Part shown: positions 1 to 5,596 of the stretch, piece by piece
Position numbering within the stretch: position 1 is the stretch's first letter
How the letters are laid out: each line of letters starts with the position of its first letter
Origin: Alphaproteobacteria bacterium
Lineage (GTDB): Bacteria; Pseudomonadota; Alphaproteobacteria; Caulobacterales; Caulobacteraceae
DNA: 8,364 bases
Assembly: GCA_018895795.1 (NCBI GenBank)
Contig: JAHINZ010000140.1
Location: forward strand, 1 to 8,364
Direction: 5' to 3'
The notes under the pieces: model-generated
Told to the model about the DNA's origin: nothing
Database searches by the model: none
Seen by the model: only the letters and a program-made list of their open reading frames with translations
Program-made: the position numbers and the translations under genes

Positions 1-395
1 CCCAGGCCCCAGGCCCCGACGGTCGGGTTTTCCCAGTCGTCCTCGACGAAGCGGATGTCGTGGGTGCGCAGGTCCAGGCCGATCGCTTCCAGCGAGCCGA
101 GATACAGGTCCTGCATGTTGGACGGGTTGGGCTTGAGGATCACCTGATACTGGTAATAGTGCTGCAGGCGGTTGGGGTTGTCGCCATAGCGGCCGTCGCT
201 GGGCCGGCGCGAGGGCTGCACATAGGCCGCGTTCCACGGCTTGGGACCCAGGGCCCGCAGCACCGTGGCCGGGTGCAGGGTCCCCGCCCCCACCTCGATG
301 TCGTGCGGCTGCAGGATCACGCAGCCATGCTCGCTCCAATAGTTATGGAGCGTCAGGATCAGGGCTTGGAACGAAGTGGGCTTGGGGCGCGACAT
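1..395 (-). CDS. glyQ: Glycyl-tRNA synthetase alpha subunit, N-terminal part (cut by window edge)
   Basis: Charges tRNA-Gly with glycine in the cytoplasm, as the alpha chain of the bacterial alpha2beta2 enzyme. About 131 codons are visible from an ATG at 395 (N-terminus MSRPKPTSFQALILTL) and the frame runs open off the left edge; the family is usually about 300 residues. Hallmarks seen are NYWSEHGC near residue 20, the motif AAYVQPSRRPSDGRYG, then NRLQHYYQYQV and the block around FVEDDWENPTVGAWGLG, all typical of class II GlyQ. The start matches the usual GlyQ N-terminus and no alternative upstream start is apparent; the Shine-Dalgarno sequence is weak. An intrinsic terminator for the upstream gene ends only about 20 bases before the start codon, so glyQ must use a very close or leaderless promoter, or be fed by read-through. 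glyS would be expected downstream, outside the window. Family assignment is very secure. Confidence 0.96.
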   Translation of the reverse strand, partial: MSRPKPTSFQALILTLHNYWSEHGCVILQPHDIEVGAGTLHPATVLRALGPKPWNAAYVQPSRRPSDGRYGDNPNRLQHYYQYQVILKPNPSNMQDLYLGSLEAIGLDLRTHDIRFVEDDWENPTVGAWGL

Positions 396-413
396 CAGTG
401 TCCGAACAGGGCC

Positions 414-448
414 AGAAAAAAGTCGGCGGACCATAGGGCCCGCCGACT
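414..448 (-). terminator. Intrinsic terminator after the fasciclin gene, just upstream of glyQ
   Basis: Read on the minus strand, a perfect 9-bp stem (AGTCGGCGG at 448-440 pairing with CCGCCGACT at 429-421) encloses a 10-base loop and runs straight into six T residues (421-416). It lies 33 bases past the fasciclin stop codon. The glyQ ATG is at 395, about 20 bases beyond the T-tract, so the hairpin is also in the position of an attenuator for glyQ. Simple termination is the more economical reading. Confidence 0.88.
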
Positions 449-481
449 GGTGCTTCAAGCGATGTTGGGACCCGAGAAGGG

Positions 482-1279
482 CTAGTTGCCCTTGGGCGGG
501 GTGCTCTTGCCGGCGTTGCTGATCGGCTTGCCGAACTTGGCGCGGTTTTCCGGGGTGTCGGCGACGGGCGGATTGGACACCACGTTCAGATCACCGGCCT
601 TCAGCGTGGCCTGGGCCTCGGGCGACTGCGAGGACATCGGAATGACGCCGGCCGTCTCCGTCGCCGACGTCGACGCGTCGGCCGCGACGTTCACGGCCAC
701 GGTGGCGTCGGTCGCGGCGCTGGCCTGCAGGCCTGGCACGTCGCTGGGCAGCAGCACCTTGTCGACCACGTGCAGGATGCCGTTGGTGGCCATGACGTCG
801 GCCTGAACGATCTTGGCGCCGTCGACCATGGGCGTGTCGCCGCTGCCGTCCAGCGCGACGCTCAAGCCTTCAACGGTTTTCACCTCGACCTTGCCGCCGG
901 CGATCTGGCTGGAATCCACCTTGGTGTTGATCAGGTGATAGGTCAGCACCTTTTGCAGGGTGGCGGCGTTCTCGGGCTTCATCAGCCGATCCAGTTCGCC
1001 GGCCGGCAAGGCCGCGAAGGCGGCGTCGGTCGGGGCGAACAGCGTCAGGTTCGGATTGGTCTTCAGAACGCTGGTCAGGTTGGTGGCGTCCAGGGCCTTG
1101 AGCAGGGTGGTGAACTGACCGGACGCCTTGGCGGTCTGGATCAGGTCGCCGTTAGCGACAACGGGGCCGGCGACGGGGGCGATCGCGGCGACGGGAGCGG
1201 CCGGCGCGGATTGCGCCAGGGCGGCGCCGGACATCAGGGCGACAGCGGCGGCGGCGGTAAACAGGCGCGTCATGATCAT
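482..1279 (-). CDS. Secreted fasciclin (FAS1) domain protein
   Basis: 265 residues. Residues 1-22 form a signal peptide (MTRLF then an Ala-rich hydrophobic core, probable cleavage after ALA-Q at 22/23), so the product should be periplasmic or exported. A single FAS1 domain spans about 45-180, with the H1 motif TLFAPTDAAFAALP (79-92), the YH-type motif TYHLI (113-117) and the H2 motif NGILHVVDKVLLP (166-178). FAS1 domains are generally adhesion or protein-interaction modules; no enzymatic role is implied. Residues 181-265 are a low-complexity Ala/Thr/Ser/Pro-rich tail of no recognised fold. The first ATG is preferred because GAGGA lies 9 bases upstream; the second ATG (codon 3) would be spaced too far. 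The gene has its own terminator downstream. It is on the same strand as the DMT gene, 88 bases away, with an inverted repeat between them. The exact role is unknown. Confidence 0.93.
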   Translation of the reverse strand: MIMTRLFTAAAAVALMSGAALAQSAPAAPVAAIAPVAGPVVANGDLIQTAKASGQFTTLLKALDATNLTSVLKTNPNLTLFAPTDAAFAALPAGELDRLMKPENAATLQKVLTYHLINTKVDSSQIAGGKVEVKTVEGLSVALDGSGDTPMVDGAKIVQADVMATNGILHVVDKVLLPSDVPGLQASAATDATVAVNVAADASTSATETAGVIPMSSQSPEAQATLKAGDLNVVSNPPVADTPENRAKFGKPISNAGKSTPPKGN

Positions 1280-1337
1280 GGCTTAGGGTCCTCGTGTTCC
1301 AGGCAAGGTTTACGCTTGGGACCCGACTCGGTTGCCA

Positions 1338-1357
1338 AGATCACGGGCTCGTGATCT
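1338..1357. repeat. 20-base inverted repeat between the DMT and fasciclin genes
   Basis: AGATCACG-GGCT-CGTGATCT: perfect 8-base arms around a 4-base spacer, beginning 11 bases past the DMT stop codon and about 60 bases before the fasciclin start. There is no T-tract on either strand, so it is a poor intrinsic terminator. It could be an RNA stem that protects the DMT transcript's 3' end, or an operator for the fasciclin promoter. The symmetry is directly visible; the function is not. Confidence 0.5.
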
Positions 1358-1367
1358 GGGCAGCGAC

Positions 1368-1718
1368 CTACTTTCCGAAGAAAACCAACGCCGCGCCTCC
1401 GACAATCAACGCGAATCCCAGCAATGTCGTCAACTTCAAAGCCTCGCCCAAATAGAAATACGAGAACAAGGTGAAGACGATCAAGGTTATGACTTCCTGA
1501 CCGGTCTTGAGCTGCGCTGTCGAATAGACGTGATGGCCCAGACGATTTGCTGGAACGGCCAGCATGTATTCTGGAAGAGCGATCAGCCAACTGCTAAAAA
1601 TGGCTAAGGGTAGGGTCAGGCTCTTGTTCTTCAGGTGGCCGTACCACGCGAAGGTCATGAACACGTTCGAGGCGACCAGCATCAGCCAGGGGGCGAACTT
1701 CAGCCAGGTCGCAGTCAT
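1368..1718 (-). CDS. Small DMT-family (DUF486-type) membrane protein
   Basis: 116 residues with four predicted transmembrane helices (about 7-25, 34-54, 74-92 and 95-113) and almost no soluble loops. This matches the DUF486 / small drug-metabolite-transporter-like family, whose members are about this length and share the LPEYMLAVPANRLGH segment seen at 48-62. The substrate is unknown, and calling it a transporter rests on family membership only. The ATG at 1718 has GAGG 8 bases upstream. The gene is less GC-rich (about 53% by hand count) than its neighbours. GC3 is 33 of 34 for codons 2-35 but about 52 of 81 for the remainder, with CTA, TTA, ATT, TTT and CCA codons unlike the rest of the window. 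It is divergent from glnK and probably monocistronic or loosely linked to the fasciclin gene. Confidence 0.87.
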   Translation of the reverse strand: MTATWLKFAPWLMLVASNVFMTFAWYGHLKNKSLTLPLAIFSSWLIALPEYMLAVPANRLGHHVYSTAQLKTGQEVITLIVFTLFSYFYLGEALKLTTLLGFALIVGGAALVFFGK

Positions 1719-2041
1719 GGGTGTCGCCTCGAAAAACGTGGAGTTGGAATTCCGTCTGACTAAAGCAAGCGCCCGGCGCCACGCCAGGGCGAGAACAGCG
1801 CCAAAAGCGGCTTTTTTTGATGCAACAGCAACGCTCGTTGCTTAGAATTCAGGCGCCACGCCCGTTTCCTTTCCAAATCCTTGCTCCGCGACCGCACCTT
1901 GCGGGGCGCGCCCGATAGCGTGCCCCCACCGGGGAAAACGATGCAGCGCGTGGTGGCGGCGTCGGCGGTGATCATCTGGGCGCTCGCGCCCGCCAACCAA
2001 GCAAGAGGAGCCCGCGACAACGGCGGGCCGGAGCAAGGCGG
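1719..2041. other. Divergent intergenic region between the DMT gene and glnK
   Basis: This 323-base spacer should hold the promoters of both divergent genes. Visible elements are an AT-rich symmetric stretch AAAAGC-G-GCTTTT followed by more Ts (1803-1818), an inverted repeat at 1827-1842 next to a TAGAAT hexamer (1843-1848), and an 11-base direct repeat GGCGCCACGCC (1775-1785 and 1852-1862). There is also a GC palindrome GGGCGC-TC-GCGCCC (1978-1991) and a short hairpin GCCCGC/GCGGGC (2010-2028) just before the glnK ribosome-binding site. No convincing sigma-54 -24/-12 pair or NtrC site was found, although glnK-amtB operons often use them. A possible 34-codon ORF occupies 1941-2045. Confidence 0.6.
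1827..1842. promoter_or_regulatory. Inverted repeat abutting a candidate -10 element upstream of glnK
   Basis: AGCAACG-CT-CGTTGCT has perfect 7-base arms with a 2-base centre and is directly followed by TAGAAT (1843-1848), a one-mismatch match to the bacterial -10 hexamer. A TTGATG (1817-1822) lies 20 bases upstream of it, which is longer than an ideal -35/-10 spacing. The arrangement resembles a regulator-binding operator overlapping a promoter, giving glnK a leader of about 190 bases. This is suggestive only; the promoter is unproven. Confidence 0.3.
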
Positions 2042-2045
2042 ATGA
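1941..2045 (+). CDS. Possible 34-residue leader peptide overlapping the glnK start
   Basis: An ATG at 1941, with GGGGA 5 bases upstream, opens a 34-codon frame that ends with TGA at 2043-2045. That stop overlaps the glnK ATG (2042-2044) as ATGA, the classical translational-coupling arrangement. The peptide begins MQRVVAASAVIIWALAPANQ, a basic residue then a hydrophobic stretch resembling a small membrane or signal peptide, and ends in a hydrophilic Gly-rich tail. Codons 2-19 all end in G or C, as in real genes here. Against it: chance ORFs of this size are common at this GC content, the frame stays open well upstream of the ATG, and I recognise no family. It is offered as a candidate only. 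Confidence 0.25.
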   Translation: MQRVVAASAVIIWALAPANQARGARDNGGPEQGG

Positions 2046-2380
2046 AACTGATCATAGCGATCGTAAAGCCCTTCAAACTCGATGAGGTCCGCGAAGCGCT
2101 TGTCGCCGCCGGCGTCGAGGGCCTGACGGTGTCTGAAGTCAAGGGCTACGGCCGCCAGAAGGGCCAAACCGAAATCTACCGGGGCGCGGAGTACCAAGTG
2201 AACTTCGTTCCCAAGGTCAAACTGGAAGCGGTCGTGGACGATGCGTCCGCGGCCAAGGCTGTCGAGGCGGTGAAGGCCGCGGCGGCCACGGGCAAGATCG
2301 GCGATGGCAAGATCTTCGTCCTCAACGTGGAAGACGCCGTACGCATCCGGACCGGTGAAACCGGCCCGGCCGCTCTGTAA
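2042..2380 (+). CDS. glnK: Nitrogen regulatory P-II protein GlnK
   Basis: 112 residues, the normal P-II length. It is a trimeric cytoplasmic sensor that binds ATP/ADP and 2-oxoglutarate, is uridylylated by GlnD, and in its unmodified form docks on AmtB to block ammonium entry. Seen in sequence: MKLIIAIVKPFKLDEVREAL at the N-terminus; the T-loop with the uridylylation motif YRGAEY and Tyr51; the second P-II signature TGKIGDGKIFVLNVEDAVRIRTGE near 83-106. GlnK rather than GlnB is chosen because amtB follows after only 29 bases and no glnA is adjacent. An AAGGCGG sequence just before the ATG serves as the ribosome-binding site. A small upstream ORF overlaps the start codon by ATGA, and a hairpin (2010-2028) lies close to the ribosome-binding site, so translational control is conceivable. 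Confidence 0.97.
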   Translation: MKLIIAIVKPFKLDEVREALVAAGVEGLTVSEVKGYGRQKGQTEIYRGAEYQVNFVPKVKLEAVVDDASAAKAVEAVKAAAATGKIGDGKIFVLNVEDAVRIRTGETGPAAL

Positions 2381-2409
2381 AACTCATCGGGAACAGGGGA
2401 TAACCGACG

Positions 2410-3939
2410 ATGAAATTGACCTTCAAACCGCTGGCCGGGCTGCTGCTCGCCGCGACTCTGGCCGGGGCCCCGCTGGGCGCCGTGGCCTATGCCCAGGAGG
2501 CCGCGCCCGCGCCGGCCGCCGCCGCGCCCGTCGAGGCCGCGCCGGCTCCGGCCGCCGCTCCGCCTGAAGCCGCCGCACCCGTGGCCGCCACCACCATCAC
2601 CGACAAGGTGGACAAGGGCGACAACGCCTGGATGCTCGTTTCGACCATCCTGGTCTTGTTGATGATCCTGCCGGGCCTGGCCCTGTTCTACGGCGGCCTG
2701 GTCCGCTCCAAGAACATGCTGTCGGTGATGATGCAGGTCTCGACCGTCGCCATCATCGGCTTCCTGGCCTGGGTTCTGTGGGGCTACAGCTTCGCGTTCA
2801 CGGACGGCGGCAGCTGGGACAGCTTCGTCGGCGGCCTCAGCCGGGTGTTCCTGAAGGGCGTCACCCCGGCCAGTACGGTCGGCACCTTCTCGACCGGCGT
2901 TGCGATCCCCGAACTGACCTTCATCTCGTTCCAGGCGACCTTCGCCGCGATCACCGCCGCCCTCGTGGTCGGCGCGCTGGTGGAACGCATGAAGTTCGCG
3001 GCCATCGTCGCCTTCGCCGTACTGTGGCCCCTGCTCTCCTACTATCCGATGGCCCACATGGTCTGGTGGTGGGCCGGCCCCGACTCGGTCGCCCTGCACC
3101 CGACGGCGCCGATCCAATCGGGCCTGATCTGGGGCTTCGGCGCCCTGGACTTCGCCGGCGGCACCGTGGTTCACATCAATGCCGGTATCGCCGCCCTGGT
3201 CGGCGCCGTGATCCTCGGCAAGCGTCAGGGCTACGGCAAGGAACCGATGCCCCCGCACTCCCTGACCCTGACCCTGGTGGGCGCCGGTCTGCTGTGGGTG
3301 GGCTGGCTCGGCTTCAACGCCGGCTCCAACCTGGAATCCAACGGCTACGCCTCGCTGGCGATGATCAACACCTTCGTCGCCACCGCCGCCGCCGGTCTGT
3401 CCTGGATCGTTGTCGAGTGGGTCACCAAGAAGAAGCCGTCGGCCCTGGGCCTGGCTTCGGGTGTGGTGGCCGGCCTGGTCGCCGTGACCCCGGCCGCCGG
3501 TTTCGCCGGCCCGATGGGCGCGCTGATCCTGGGTCTGGTCGTCTCGCCGATCTGCATCTTCTTCTGCTCGGTCGTGAAGAACGCGCTGAAGTACGATGAC
3601 AGCCTGGACGCCTTCGGCATCCATGGCATCGGCGGCATCGTCGGCGCCATCGGCACCGGCCTGCTGGTCAACCCCGCCTGGGGCGGCGCCGGTGTGGTCG
3701 ACTACACCAGCTGCGCCAAGGACGGCGACATCTCGACCTGCGACAACGGCGTCTACGACATGGGCGTGCAGGTCATGGCCCAGGTGAAGGCCGTCGGCGT
3801 GACCGTGATCTGGTCGGCCGTCGCCTCCATCATCGTGTTCATGCTGATCAAGCTGGTCATCGGTCTGAAGGCCTCGCCTGAAGCCGAGGAAGAAGGCCTC
3901 GACATCTCCGAACACGGCGAACGCGCCTATCACAGCTAA
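2410..3939 (+). CDS. amtB: Ammonium transporter AmtB
   Basis: 509 residues. A trimeric inner-membrane ammonium channel of the Amt/Rh family, regulated by the GlnK encoded immediately upstream. Residues 1-28 are a signal peptide (cleavage near AYA-QE). Residues 29-60 are an Ala/Pro-rich linker before the 11-helix core starting about 73. Conserved pore residues are visible: Phe178 in FQATFA (E. coli F107), Asp247 in DFAGGTVVH (D160), twin histidines His255 (H168) and His405 in GIHGIGG (H318), and Phe302/Ser306 in GFNAGS (F215/S219). Equivalences are by motif alignment from memory. The cytoplasmic tail (about 487-509) is the GlnK-contact region. A periplasmic loop near 430-450 holds Cys435 and Cys444, a possible disulfide. 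AGGGG lies 10 bases before the ATG. The gene ends at a strong terminator. Confidence 0.98.
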   Translation: MKLTFKPLAGLLLAATLAGAPLGAVAYAQEAAPAPAAAAPVEAAPAPAAAPPEAAAPVAATTITDKVDKGDNAWMLVSTILVLLMILPGLALFYGGLVRSKNMLSVMMQVSTVAIIGFLAWVLWGYSFAFTDGGSWDSFVGGLSRVFLKGVTPASTVGTFSTGVAIPELTFISFQATFAAITAALVVGALVERMKFAAIVAFAVLWPLLSYYPMAHMVWWWAGPDSVALHPTAPIQSGLIWGFGALDFAGGTVVHINAGIAALVGAVILGKRQGYGKEPMPPHSLTLTLVGAGLLWVGWLGFNAGSNLESNGYASLAMINTFVATAAAGLSWIVVEWVTKKKPSALGLASGVVAGLVAVTPAAGFAGPMGALILGLVVSPICIFFCSVVKNALKYDDSLDAFGIHGIGGIVGAIGTGLLVNPAWGGAGVVDYTSCAKDGDISTCDNGVYDMGVQVMAQVKAVGVTVIWSAVASIIVFMLIKLVIGLKASPEAEEEGLDISEHGERAYHS

Positions 3940-3965
3940 GCCCTAGGGCTCCGCTGAAAGGCGAA

Positions 3966-4002
3966 GGGCGCGGAAGCTTCGGCTTCCGCGCCCTTTTTCT
4001 TT
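3966..4002 (+). terminator. Strong intrinsic terminator of glnK-amtB
   Basis: A perfect 12-bp stem, GGGCGCGGAAGC (3966-3977) with GCTTCCGCGCCC (3982-3993), is closed by the very stable TTCG tetraloop and followed by TTTTTCTTT (3994-4002). It begins 27 bases past the amtB stop. Read from the minus strand the hairpin has no T-tract, so it should act mainly on amtB transcripts and not on the convergent isomerase gene. Confidence 0.95.
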
Positions 4003-4021
4003 GTTCGAACGCTTCCGAAGC

Positions 4022-4672
4022 TTAAGGCGCGACCGCCGCGACCACGGGCGCGCGGCGCATGCGGACGATCGGCACGGGCGGGTCGAGGATCTGGCCCTTC
4101 ATGACCGGATTGTTGGCCTTGCCCGGCGTCGGCAGGGCCAGGATCTTGCGGACCACGTCCATGCCCTCGACCACATGGCCAAAGGCCGCGAAGCCCAGAT
4201 TATCGCCCGGCGCGGACGGGTCGGCGTCCAGATAGGGCGCGTCGCCCACGCAGATGAAGAAGTCCGAAGTGGCGGTGCCCGGCGCGTTGCGGCCGATCGA
4301 CAGCGTGCCGTCGGTATGTTTCAGCCCGGTCTTGGTGGTCGGCTCATGCAGGATCGGCTTGAGGACCTTGGCCGGATCATTCTGCACCCCGCCCTGGATC
4401 AAGCCGTAGTCCACCGATCCCGGCGCCCGCGAGGCCCGGAAGAAGGTCGCGCCGTCATAGCGCTTCTGGTCGACATAGCGCAGGAAGTTACCCGCCGTGA
4501 TCGGCGCCCGGCCGACTTCCAGCACGATGACGATCCGCCCTTGGCCGGTGTCCATATTGACCAGCACCGTCGCGGGCGGCGTCGGGGCCGTGACCGGCGC
4601 CGGAGTCTGGGCAAGGGCCGTCGAGGCGATCAGGCTCAGCCCGGCCGCCATGATGTCGCGTCGCTTGATCAC
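4022..4672 (-). CDS. Exported cyclophilin-type peptidyl-prolyl cis-trans isomerase
   Basis: 216 residues from a GTG start. It catalyses cis-trans isomerisation of X-Pro bonds, assisting protein folding, probably in the periplasm. Residues 1-21 are a signal peptide (IKRRDIMAAGLSLIASTALA, cut before Gln22); the KRRDIM sequence resembles a twin-arginine motif, so Tat export is possible but unproven. The cyclophilin fold covers about 36-195: Arg79 in ATFFRAS and Gln93 in LIQGG correspond to human CypA R55 and Q63, SDFFICVG (136-143) to its FFI segment, and FAAFGHVVEGMDVV (161-174) to the FGKVxxGM strand. The GTG is chosen because AGGAG lies 8 bases upstream and the start overlaps the ispE stop as GTGA, implying translational coupling. 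An in-frame ATG farther upstream at 4777 lies inside ispE and would bury the signal peptide. Last gene of the operon, convergent with amtB. Confidence 0.94.
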   Translation of the reverse strand: MIKRRDIMAAGLSLIASTALAQTPAPVTAPTPPATVLVNMDTGQGRIVIVLEVGRAPITAGNFLRYVDQKRYDGATFFRASRAPGSVDYGLIQGGVQNDPAKVLKPILHEPTTKTGLKHTDGTLSIGRNAPGTATSDFFICVGDAPYLDADPSAPGDNLGFAAFGHVVEGMDVVRKILALPTPGKANNPVMKGQILDPPVPIVRMRRAPVVAAVAP

Positions 4673-5571
4673 CTGATGATCTCCTGTCCGTCCAATCGAC
4701 ACCGCCGAACCCACCAGTCGGGCCGCAGGCTTTGCAGACGCTCGACCAGGCCCTCGGCCTCGATGTCGCCGGCGCACAGGGCGAAACAGGTCGCGCCGGA
4801 TCCCGACATGCGGGCCAGCAGGCTTTCGGGCTCGGCGCGCAGCATGTCCAGCACCTCGCCGATGCGCGGCTCCAGCGCGACGGCGGGCGCCTCCAGATCG
4901 TTGCGCGTCGCCACGCCCAGCCAGGCGGCGACCTCCTCGACGCTTTCAAACGCCGCCGGCATCCACGGCCGCGCCTCGCCCTCGGCCGCGACGGCGGCGT
5001 CATAGGCGCGATAGACCGCGCCGGTCGGCGACGGGACCAGCGGATTGACCAGCACGGCGTGCAAGGTGGGCAGGGTCGGCGGGGGAGACAGCCGCTCTCC
5101 CCGTCCCTCGGCCATCACCGGCCGCCCCCAGAGGCAGGCCGCGCCGTCAGCCCCCAGCCCGGACGCCAGGGCTTCGAGGACAGCATCGGCGAGCTCGGGC
5201 GCCAGGGCGTCGCGCAGCAGGCGCAACGCCGCCCCCGCGTCGCTGGAACCCCCGCCCAGACCGGCGGCGATCGGCAGACGCTTGTCCAGCAACAGCCGGA
5301 ACGGCGGCACGGGCCCGGGCGCCGCCGTGTGAAAGGCCCGCGCGGCGCGCATGACCAGATTGTCGTCACCCGCTGGAATATCACCGCCAAACAACCCGGT
5401 CGTCTCGAAGCCCGGCGCGTCGCTGGCCTGGATCGAAACCTGGTCGCCGACGTCGGCGAACACCATCAGGCTGGAGATCGGATGATAGCCCTGATCGTCG
5501 GGTCGACCGACGTGCAGGAACAGATTGACCTTGGCCGGGGCGAAGGCGGTATGGCGCATGTCGGCCCTCAT
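4669..5571 (-). CDS. ispE: 4-diphosphocytidyl-2-C-methyl-D-erythritol kinase (IspE)
   Basis: 300 residues, normal for the family. A cytoplasmic GHMP-superfamily kinase that phosphorylates CDP-methylerythritol at the 2-hydroxyl using ATP, the fourth step of the MEP pathway to IPP/DMAPP. Visible motifs: APAKVNLFLHVGRPDDQGYH with catalytic Lys14; the ATP-binding glycine/serine loop GLGGGSSDAGA (104-114); LGAD with the catalytic Asp142; and the C-terminal GHMP motif MSGSGATCFAL (255-265). Two starts are possible, ATG 5571 (CAGGA 5 bases upstream) and ATG 5559 (GAGG 6 bases upstream, four residues shorter); the choice does not affect any domain. It follows the TPR gene by 25 bases and overlaps the isomerase gene by 4, so all three are probably one transcript. 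Confidence 0.97.
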   Translation of the reverse strand: MRADMRHTAFAPAKVNLFLHVGRPDDQGYHPISSLMVFADVGDQVSIQASDAPGFETTGLFGGDIPAGDDNLVMRAARAFHTAAPGPVPPFRLLLDKRLPIAAGLGGGSSDAGAALRLLRDALAPELADAVLEALASGLGADGAACLWGRPVMAEGRGERLSPPPTLPTLHAVLVNPLVPSPTGAVYRAYDAAVAAEGEARPWMPAAFESVEEVAAWLGVATRNDLEAPAVALEPRIGEVLDMLRAEPESLLARMSGSGATCFALCAGDIEAEGLVERLQSLRPDWWVRRCRLDGQEIIR

Positions 5572-5596
5572 GACGATCCTGAGTTCGTCCGATAGC

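Noticed and set aside
1280..1340. A possible stress (EcfG/SigT-type) promoter for the fasciclin gene
   Set aside because: The GGAAC on the minus strand would put its -10 inside the start codon region, and the alternative GGCAAC...CGTA pair mismatches the consensus at both elements.
1803..1818. AAAAGC-G-GCTTTT followed by Ts as an intrinsic terminator
   Set aside because: The arms are AT-rich with almost no loop, the stem would be unstable, and no gene ends on the plus strand upstream of it.
1931..1944. GG-N10-GC spacing that could be a sigma-54 -24/-12 promoter for glnK
   Set aside because: Only the GG and GC dinucleotides match; the flanking TGGCAC and TTGC bases are missing, so it is within chance for GC-rich DNA.
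1760..2197. Minus-strand frame of 145 codons across the glnK upstream region
   Set aside because: It overlaps the glnK coding start, its composition is Arg/Leu-rich and unlike a known family, and there is no good ribosome-binding site.
2176..3933. A 585-codon open frame antisense to glnK-amtB
   Set aside because: It is a GC-rich shadow of amtB: the translation is low-complexity His/Asp/Gly/Arg-rich with no domain, while the plus strand has full AmtB conservation.
3939..3950. Perfect 12-base palindrome AGCCCTAGGGCT at the amtB stop codon
   Set aside because: Too short to form a useful hairpin (no loop), and the real terminator lies just downstream; probably incidental.
4001..5595. Two long plus-strand frames opposite ispE and the isomerase gene
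   Set aside because: Arg/Gln/Gly-rich shadow translations; the minus strand carries complete, motif-verified genes with natural start/stop overlaps.
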